Source: Galaxea fascicularis (taxonomy: Eukaryota > Cnidaria > Anthozoa > Scleractinia > Euphylliidae). From it: a stretch of DNA of 64,000 bases. The position numbers and the translations under genes are program-made. The notes under the pieces were generated by a model, which did no database searches, had not been told where the DNA came from, and saw only the letters and a list, made by a program, of their open reading frames with translations. Location of the stretch: NCBI GenBank assembly GCA_948470475.1, contig OX419345.1:20920859-20984858 (forward strand), in the 5' to 3' direction. Of this stretch, positions 57,601 through 64,000 are shown piece after piece; positions within the stretch are counted from its first letter, which is position 1, and each line of letters opens with the position of its first letter.

Positions 57601-59983
57601 TGCATTCTGGCTAAGAGTTACATAGGTTGACTCAACACTTTCACGTCATTCCACAGAATAAGAGCTACAAACTTCATTTAAAATCACTGATGCTCCCTTT
57701 TTTGAATTAGTTGCAGAGGCCAATGATTTTTAAGGCTGTTTGTCATTCGCATGGACATAATCATTTGAGTGTGAAATTTTTTGTCACATTTTGTTTTTTT
57801 AACCAACTAATTGGCCCCTTAACAAAAACTTAAGCTTTGGTTCTGCTTGTTGGTAATTTTTACTTTTATCTACATAATGTGAAAGTCAGACTAATTCACA
57901 AATTTTATCTGTAAAGGCGGCAAAAGAGAAGCAGAAGATCAGGTCAGAAGAAATCCAAATTGAAGTTGTAGAGAGGAAGAAGCAGATTGAAGTTGAAGAG
58001 AAAGAAGTCACCAGGAAAGACAGAGAGTTGGTGGCTACAGTTCGCAGACCAGCAGAGGCTGAGAGTTACAGAGTGGAAACTATTGCACAAGGCAAAAGGT
58101 TTGTCATAGTGGTGGAATATTCAGTGGCGACTGTTATGGTATTGATAATACTCCAACATTTAAAGTGCAACTTGCAGAGTTCCACACTGTATCTCCCATT
58201 TTGTCAATTTTCCCCTGGGTCTGGCAATAAAAGCTCTACCTCATGCTTTTTACTTAGGAAAAACTTTGAAGTAAAGACTGCATTTACCTGTAATCCACAT
58301 TGGGAAATACAATTTTCTTGTCATCATCAGTATTACTAATAACTGATGTGTAGTCCTCAAAACTTTTTATGTCTAAGGCTCTATCTGCACTAGCCAAAAA
58401 TTTTTTTATTTAGACAAATTTTCTGTCCTCATCAACATTTTACAAGTGTGGATGGTTTGTCGGGACTGAACAAATTTTACGGCTTTGACCTTTTGAATGT
58501 GGATACAAAGGATGAGATGAAAATAATTATTGTTACGACAAAATTTGTCCCCAGATTTTGTCACAGACAATAATATTGGCATTTTGTGTGCTGGTGTGGA
58601 TAGGCCTTAATCGTGAACCTCATAAGTGAATGGAAGTGTTATGGACACATGCATAAACACAGGAGCATGTTAACTAAATAATGGTGACATACTTGTTCAT
58701 GGATATGACTGAGTAGAGAAATGCCTGCATTCACTTTTGTCTCTAGAACTCAGACAGTGTTTAAAGCACAGGCAGAGGCAGAAAAGATCAAGGTAAGGAC
58801 ATGTTTCCAAGTTGTGTGTAAATGTTATTTAGATAACACAAATATTGTTTCCTTTTAAACAAGGACTAAAAATGAATTTAGTCCTTATAATAATAGTAGT
58901 TATTGAAAATCCGTTAACAGATGACGGGTGCATCTGAAGCAAGTGCCATTGAAGCTATTGGCAAAGCTGAGGCTGAGCGCATGAGACAGAAAGCTGCAGC
59001 TTATAAGATGTATGGAGATGCTGCCATGACAGCCTTGGTGCTGGAAGCATTGCCAAAGGTATCTTTTTCCTCACATTTCCACATATCTACATTTATAAAT
59101 TTATGATGATGTTCACCAACTACAGGGCTTTTACACAACCTTGAAGTGTTTTTTGGGTGTTGTCATCTGCAGAGTTGTAAACAAGTGGCTCTTTTCCACA
59201 AATTGTTTATTAGTAACTAAATAAAATTTCTCACCACATTGATGGTCATAAGATCCAAAATTATTAAAATTTAATAATGTTGGCAGTTATTATAACAGTA
59301 CTGTTGTAAGGCGACTCTCAACCCTTGGTTTGATCATGAATAATGCAGTATTCCCATGCAATTCTGTGTAAAATCTACCATAATATAACAAGGAATTTCC
59401 TGTTTCTTGCTCCACAGGTAGCAGCAGAGGTTGCCGCCCCTCTTGCCAAGACAGATCAAATTGTAATTGTTGGTGATCAGTCCTCAAATATCACTGGTGA
59501 AGTTTCAAAACTTGTCAGTCAACTCCCCCCTGCTGTGCAGGCCCTTACTGGAGTCGATTTAAGTGGGGTAAGCACATAAAGCCATTGAGCGTTTTTTAGG
59601 GGTTTCATTATAAATTTTGAAAGTGGATGCTGGACATAGCATCTGGTTGGTTCACATGAAAAGTTGGTTGACAGCCCCTAATTTAACCTATGAATCCCTT
59701 ACTTTAAAATGTTATGTTTTGAGCCCTTTTGTGTCTCACTGATTATGCAACTTTTTATGACAAACTATTCCACAGTTTGTTGCATGCTGTTAATATTGTG
59801 GCATGGTACTCTGGTGTTCATTAATCGTTAGATTCTTTGTTAAGACATTTGATTCTGGAGATTTTAGCAACCACAGATGATCCCAATAAATGCCCTTATT
59901 TTTTCATTGATTAAAAATGTTGAAATATGATACCTTGTTGTTTTTGTTTTCAGGTGATAGGCAAAATTCCTGGTGCAAAATAA
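54672..59983 (+). CDS. FLOT2: Flotillin-2 (reggie-1)
   Basis: Flotillin-2 is a lipid-anchored SPFH-domain scaffold of membrane microdomains that hetero-oligomerises with flotillin-1. Ten exons: 54672-54720, 55048-55129, 55775-56019, 56719-56921, 57399-57551, 57917-58098, 58747-58792, 58921-59058, 59418-59567, 59954-59983. They give 425 residues (human 428) in continuous phase. The N-terminus MGNCHTVGPNEALVRSGGCC keeps Gly2 (myristoylation) and Cys4, Cys19 and Cys20 (palmitoylation). The SPFH/PHB domain follows, with AQVKVMTEPELL, VGRMGIEVLSFTIKD and DADIGVAE. The Tyr of the YLDSLGKTQ block corresponds to the Src-target Tyr163 of mammals. The second half is a Glu/Lys/Ala-rich flotillin coiled coil with ATVRRPAEAE and EALPKVAAEVAAPL. 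Exons 4 and 6 use AAG acceptors. The C-terminus (VIGKIPGAK) differs from the vertebrate one. Confidence 0.96.
56936..57186. mobile_element. MITE in FLOT2 intron 4
   Basis: Ends CACCGTTCACACCCAAAACT and TTGGTGTGAATGGGGT are inverted. Subterminal TTAAACATGTTT repeats occur several times in both orientations. It begins about 15 bp after the exon 4 splice donor. Confidence 0.68.
58373..58610. mobile_element. MITE in FLOT2 intron 6
   Basis: Left end CTAAGGCTCTATCTGCACTA and right end TGGTGTGGATAGGCCTTAA are imperfect inverted repeats, with inner GACAAATTTT/ACAAAATTTGTC pairs. Its TIRs resemble those of 32783-33148 (AAGGCCCTGTC...ACACG). Confidence 0.66.
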
Positions 59984-60829
59984 GAAATTTCTTGGAGTAT
60001 CCGTTGCTTGTTTAGAATGTAACATAATCAATTTCTTGTATTTGTAAAGTATTCTGGGTATTCATCTAAGAGTTTTTTGCAACTTTTCTATGAACATTTC
60101 CTAGAAGCCAGCTTTGGTGGGAAAATTCCTTTCACAAGAGCTTGAAAACTGGCCAGTGCTTTTAGATTGTTTTTTTGTTTTGTTTTTTTTGTATTTGCAA
60201 AGATAGCTTGCAACAAAATCTATAGAATAACAATATGGATATTTTCTGGAACCACACAATTTAAGCATCAACATCCTGTCTTATGAACTCCTTGGTGGTT
60301 CATACTTCATAGGATAGATGTGGTTGTAATCTCAACTTGATCATGTCTGATGCTTTCGTTCCACATTTAGCCTTGAAGTGAGGATTGTGAACAGTTTTTT
60401 GTGTACTGTAGTGTTACACAGTTGAACCTCTTCATATTCATACCTCTACAATGTAGACACGTTGTTAAAAAAGTTTTTGGGAGGGGACCCAAAAAGGTCA
60501 GATTTCTTACAATTCCTGATGTCCTCTTGAAAATTGGTGTTTGTTTTGTGTTTTTGTTTTTCATGATTATTACATGTAACCATTCTCATTCACTATTTCC
60601 ACATTGTGGGTTTTAATCAATTTTGGTTTGAAATTTTACAAATGAATGAATTGTAGAGAAACATGACAGTTCAACTGCTTTGAGAATTTTCAAACCAAGA
60701 CAATTATTAAATTCCATCATATGTATGACAGTTATTGCTTCACATTAGAATTTTGAATATTAGTTTTGACCAAATTTGCCAATTTTTTTTTTTTATCAGA
60801 ATTGTGCATTGTAATGTTATGCTGCTTAC

Positions 60830-61101
60830 TACACAGGCATCAAGAGTTTCAGTTTCCTTTGTGGGACACAGCGCATTGTGGGAAAGAAAGTGAGCACCAG
60901 CTCTCGAATGACAGTCATATCGGATTATTTTCCCTTTTCATCTTGTCTCCTTTTATGCGAATATTGGAACTAACTGCCAAACAATACAACTCTTCACCAA
61001 AAGGAGACAAGGATATGGCTGCCATTCAAGACTTGGTGCTCACTTTCTGTCTCATAATGCACTGCGTCGCACAAAGAAAACTGAAACTCTTGATGCTTGT
61101 A
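60830..61101. mobile_element. Long-TIR MITE downstream of FLOT2
   Basis: Terminal inverted repeats of about 80-85 bp, starting GGCATCAAGAGTTTCAGTTT and including AAAGTGAGCACCA, flank a centre of about 100 bp. Identity between arms is high by eye. It probably lies in the FLOT2 3' UTR. A chance open frame (60766-61104) crosses it and is not a gene. Confidence 0.75.
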
Positions 61102-61161
61102 TAGACACTAAATGTAAAATCCAAGGAGTCTGTTAAACCAGCACAAATGCTCCTACACTGA

Positions 61162-61167
61162 AATAAA
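61162..61167 (+). terminator. Putative FLOT2 poly(A) signal
   Basis: AATAAA about 1.18 kb after the FLOT2 stop, just past the long-TIR MITE. A weaker ATTAAA near 60706 is an alternative. Confidence 0.4.
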
Positions 61168-61472
61168 CACTTTTTAGCAAGGCCCAATTACAATGTATTT
61201 GATATGATAAATATTTACCATACTATTTAATCTTATTAACAGTAGTCAGTTTTACTGACCCATGGCATTGTAACCAAGTATTTTGGATGCTAAATAAAAT
61301 GTATTGACAATAATATACAGTTCTGTCATTTTATCTGGTTTGATTGAATTTTTATGTTGGGTTAGATTCCAACCCTCAGCATCACCACCCTTACCAAATA
61401 CTAGTAATATCATGCTTTCAAGTGTTACACTATGCAATGATCCGTAAGTCACTTTTTTTTCTTAGTATACAC

Positions 61473-61502
61473 TTAACCCTTTAACTCCCGATAGTGCCAA
61501 AT

Positions 61503-61537
<35 letters not shown>

Positions 61538-61582
61538 AATTTTACTCGTCAATGGAGAACCCCTTGGGAGTTAAAGGGTTAA
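61473..61582. mobile_element. TTAA-bounded 'CCCTTTAACTCCC' MITE, intact
   Basis: Exactly TTAA at each end (61473-61476 and 61579-61582), then perfect 13-bp inverted repeats CCCTTTAACTCCC and GGGAGTTAAAGGG. Length 110 bp, no ORF. TTAA target duplication with a CCC-starting terminus is the piggyBac signature. Confidence 0.78.
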
Positions 61583-61589
61583 GTCTTAA

Positions 61590-62330
61590 GATGAGTATCA
61601 AAACGTAGAAAATACAAGTAACAAGTTTATCATGATAACTCTTTGCATAACTATCTTATACCATGTCAAAGAAAATAAATAGCCCTTTCAGTTTCCAATG
61701 TAAAATAGCCTCCCAGGGCCCTAAGTCTGTATTTCCAGCAAAGCTTGGTTCAACCTCTTTGATTCTCTTCCACATTTACCTGCTTTCTCTTAGCACACCA
61801 AATGAAAGCCATTTAAGTATAGCTAACATTTGTGTTGACATCCAAAATGAATTCTGGGTAACTCCTTGTTAACGTTGGCATGCAAGTCCAATTCCTATTT
61901 CATCTGTTTTTCTTTTGTGTCAAGTCTTCAGGTCCTTACAGTTATTCCTGAACAAGTCGGGTAGTACATGATGTAAGCCTAACTGTTATGTCCCAAACTA
62001 TTTCCACAGATCTTGTTCAACTCTATGACCTTGTTACTCCCTTGTTACACCACAGATACATAAGCTTTATTTTCTTAATCAACCTGTACCTATCAGACTC
62101 CACTCCAATTGCTGGGTCGCCAGGGACCCATAACTGTACAGAAGCACTGTTACTGCTTTAAGAATTTGATAGTTGAATATAAATAATGGTAATTTATCTA
62201 ACTATTTGGGCCACTTTCTTGTTTCTTTTTGTTTCTACTGGAGGATGGGACATCCACTGTAACTTTCCAATGGACCTGATTTTGTGCTGTCCATATTTGC
62301 CTTATTCCATGGTATCCCATTGTGCTTGTA
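61590..62330. other. Spacer with no recognised feature
   Basis: I see no splice-bounded coding exon or inverted repeat. The left portion may be an extension of the dead retrotransposon at 62330-62860. Confidence 0.4.
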
Positions 62331-62860
62331 TTGCTTCTATATTGTTCTTCCTCCTGGCCCCTTCAGGGTTCTACATGAATAACTGGCAAGTGATGTTGGT
62401 TGAAGAATTTCCTCAGGTTGTAGCCATTTTGCCTCAATTTCTTTCTCTAGTGTGTTCTGACAGGTCGTCAGCCAAGATCCTCCTTGGTCAGCAGAAAAGA
62501 ACATTTTGAAGTAGATGGCCATTTTGCCATCAGAAGAGTATCCAAGGAGAGACACTGGCCTGGAACATAAAGTTAGTGGTGATTTTTCACCATCTTTTGA
62601 TACCTCTGACCATGCTCCCCAGATGTAATGGAGTCTGTGACTGATGAAAGCCTGAAGTTTGATGATAATCCTTGAAGTCAGTATGACATTCGTACAGGAG
62701 AACAGACTTGATATTGGAATTGAAGATCCTCAGCTTTGCTTGCACTTCCCTGCACCTTGGCTTCAATATCTTCCTCAGTCACGCCAATTATGGTTGCAAG
62801 CCTTCCTATAAACATAATGGCTGTGACTTGCTTCAGGACCTTGTCTCCACAAGTGGTCTT
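62330..62860 (-). pseudogene. Non-LTR retrotransposon reverse-transcriptase 3' end, decayed
   Basis: On the minus strand the translation contains DIEAKVQ, then KLRIFNSNIKSVLLYECHT (about 62730-62670). The latter is the hallmark segment after the RT domain of many LINEs (consensus around L-L-Y-G-C-E-T). Further on comes NTLEKEIEA (about 62460-62430), matching the C-terminal block of the same proteins. The pieces are in different frames with stops, so the element is dead and 5'-truncated. Confidence 0.62.
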
Positions 62861-63152
62861 CCGTGTATTTCTTTCTGTTTTTTTTTTTTTTCAAATATGA
62901 TACGAACTGCGAGTAATCTACGAGTATGGAGCCACCTACAGCACCAATCCAAGGTCATGTTTCAAGGGTGAAGAACTTTGATATTAATTTTACCTTGATT
63001 TTCTCTTTGGAGAAACTCTTGAAATATTTCATTATCATAATACATGGTTATCATACTTTTTCACGGGCCAAAATAAATATTGTCAATCAAAGCCTGTGCT
63101 GCAGACATTTAACACAAAGTTGCAATTCCAATAAAAAACGTAAGATAGAAAG

Positions 63153-63158
63153 TTTATT
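63153..63158 (-). terminator. Putative poly(A) signal of the right-edge gene
   Basis: AATAAA on the minus strand, 193 bp beyond the stop at 63351. Confidence 0.45.
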
Positions 63159-63350
63159 GTTATTTGTAACTTCTAACATTTTCAAAATACAACAACAAAC
63201 TGTACTCCCATATTACAAAATACATATTAAATCAGAACTGTTCGATTGCATGTTACAATAATAATAATTTACATCGTATGTACAGTGGCAAAGCAAGCGT
63301 ATCCAACTGGCTAAACAAATGAGTTGATGCTCAAGGGGGGTAATGTCCTG

Positions 63351-63545
63351 TTATCTTGGGTGGGCCAGTTGCTGTTGCATTTGGAGCTGCTGTAGTTGCT
63401 GTATCTGTCTCTCAAGTTCTATCTGTTGTTGTTGTTGTTGATGCTGTGAGGCCTGACCTCCAGATAGGTTAATCGTAAAGCAAAGACAGTTGATAGAATC
63501 ACACTCTGGAACTGAACAGTTACAAGCACAGTTGCAATCACCCAG
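63351..63545 (-). CDS. Last exon of an unidentified Cys-rich, Gln-rich protein (5' part beyond right edge)
   Basis: A minus-strand exon runs from a TTTTGTTTCAG acceptor at 63546-63548 to TAA at 63353-63351, about 64 codons. It first codes a Cys cluster (DCNCACNCSVPECDSINCLC) with a short hydrophobic end (FTINL). A Gln-rich, probably helical tail follows (HQQQQQQIELERQIQQLQQL, ending AHPR). The Cys spacing recalls the C-terminal I-mfa domain of MDFI/MDFIC-like proteins, but this is a weak resemblance. No further exon of the gene could be identified in 63549-64000. The clean acceptor, long frame and downstream AATAAA support a real exon; identity is uncertain. Confidence 0.5.
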   Translation of the reverse strand: MGDCNCACNCSVPECDSINCLCFTINLSGGQASQHQQQQQQIELERQIQQLQQLQMQQQLAHPR

Positions 63546-64000
63546 CTGAAACAAAAATAAAAACGTGGCTCAAGTAAGTAAAGGTCTCTATTGATTGAAA
63601 ATGTCACAGAGCAATAGATGTGCTCTGTTTGCATAATTGTTTATTTAATACATTATGTCACATGAAAGAAATAGAGAATGAATACAACACAAGGAAAAGG
63701 AAAAAATGAGAAGCAAAAGAGAAGATTACAGACAAAAGTGGTGAGGAGATGTAAGAGAAACTAGAAAGCTTATGGATAATTAGACCTCCTTGAACTAAGT
63801 GCTACAGATTGAATACAAATGGTGAATAAACTAAGATGAACTAAACCTAAAGTAAGCAATGTTCCCATTAAATACTGGAACTGTCCACTCTCAGGGAAAG
63901 AAATCACAGAAAGTGCTTTGAAACATGAATTATTTATTCACAGGTCTGTCAAGCCTGTCAAGCTTTCTCATAAATAATTCAACTCAGAGTGAAGTAAAAA
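63546..64000. other. Probable intron of the right-edge gene
   Basis: AT-rich and purine-rich; no coding exon or repeat was recognised. Confidence 0.35.

Noticed and set aside
60766..61104. 112-codon plus-strand frame
   Set aside because: It consists mostly of the two arms of a long-TIR MITE.
62186..62509. 107-codon hydrophobic plus-strand frame
   Set aside because: Antisense to the decayed LINE reverse-transcriptase fragment and its 3' flank.

Overview
This is a stretch of animal nuclear DNA. Its genes are split into many short exons with GT-AG introns, sit on both strands, and lie among short inverted-repeat transposons and tRNA-derived SINEs. The proteins I reconstructed align along their length with vertebrate orthologues from memory, and the repeat content (TTAA-bounded 'CCCTTTAACTCCC' elements, hammerhead-like Penelope traces, ~490-bp palindrome elements) resembles that of stony corals. 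An anthozoan cnidarian is therefore my best guess, but it is an inference and I cannot name the species. I see no prokaryotic, phage, plasmid or CRISPR feature.

Layout. 13-4902 (-) is NUP88, a nucleoporin, with nine exons in the window and its C-terminus beyond the left edge. 5026-32140 (+) is GCN1, reconstructed as 60 exons with an unbroken 2697-residue frame. 32141-35359 is a gene-free tail-to-tail spacer. 35360-38593 (-) is RNF185, an ER-membrane RING E3, in seven exons including a 19-nt exon. 38698-41564 (+) is ELOB (elongin B), in three exons; the first carries only the ATG. 41565-44794 is a second tail-to-tail spacer. 44795-52981 (-) is PPP4C, the PP4 catalytic subunit, in 13 exons. 52982-54671 is a divergent intergenic interval. 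54672-59983 (+) is FLOT2 (flotillin-2), in ten exons. 59984-63350 holds a MITE-rich spacer and a dead non-LTR retrotransposon 3' end. 63351-63545 (-) is the last coding exon of an unidentified Cys-rich/Gln-rich protein that runs off the right edge.

The genes alternate divergent and convergent: NUP88/GCN1, RNF185/ELOB and PPP4C/FLOT2 are three head-to-head pairs. The first two pairs have only 123 and 104 bp between start codons, so shared bidirectional promoters are very likely. The genes are conserved housekeeping genes: nuclear transport, GCN2 activation and ribosome-collision sensing, ER-associated ubiquitination, cullin-RING adaptor, Ser/Thr phosphatase and membrane microdomain scaffold. 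Several touch proteostasis, but nothing in the DNA shows that they form one pathway.

The most unusual material is in introns and spacers: two hammerhead-ribozyme-like sequences typical of Penelope-like elements, a TTAA-type MITE split by a second MITE with a 7-bp target duplication, related palindrome-plus-inverted-repeat elements, and a tandem repeat that copies a GCN1 splice donor. I found no convincing undescribed system. All exon boundaries were read by eye from splice signals, frame continuity and remembered family sequences; none was checked by alignment or RNA data.
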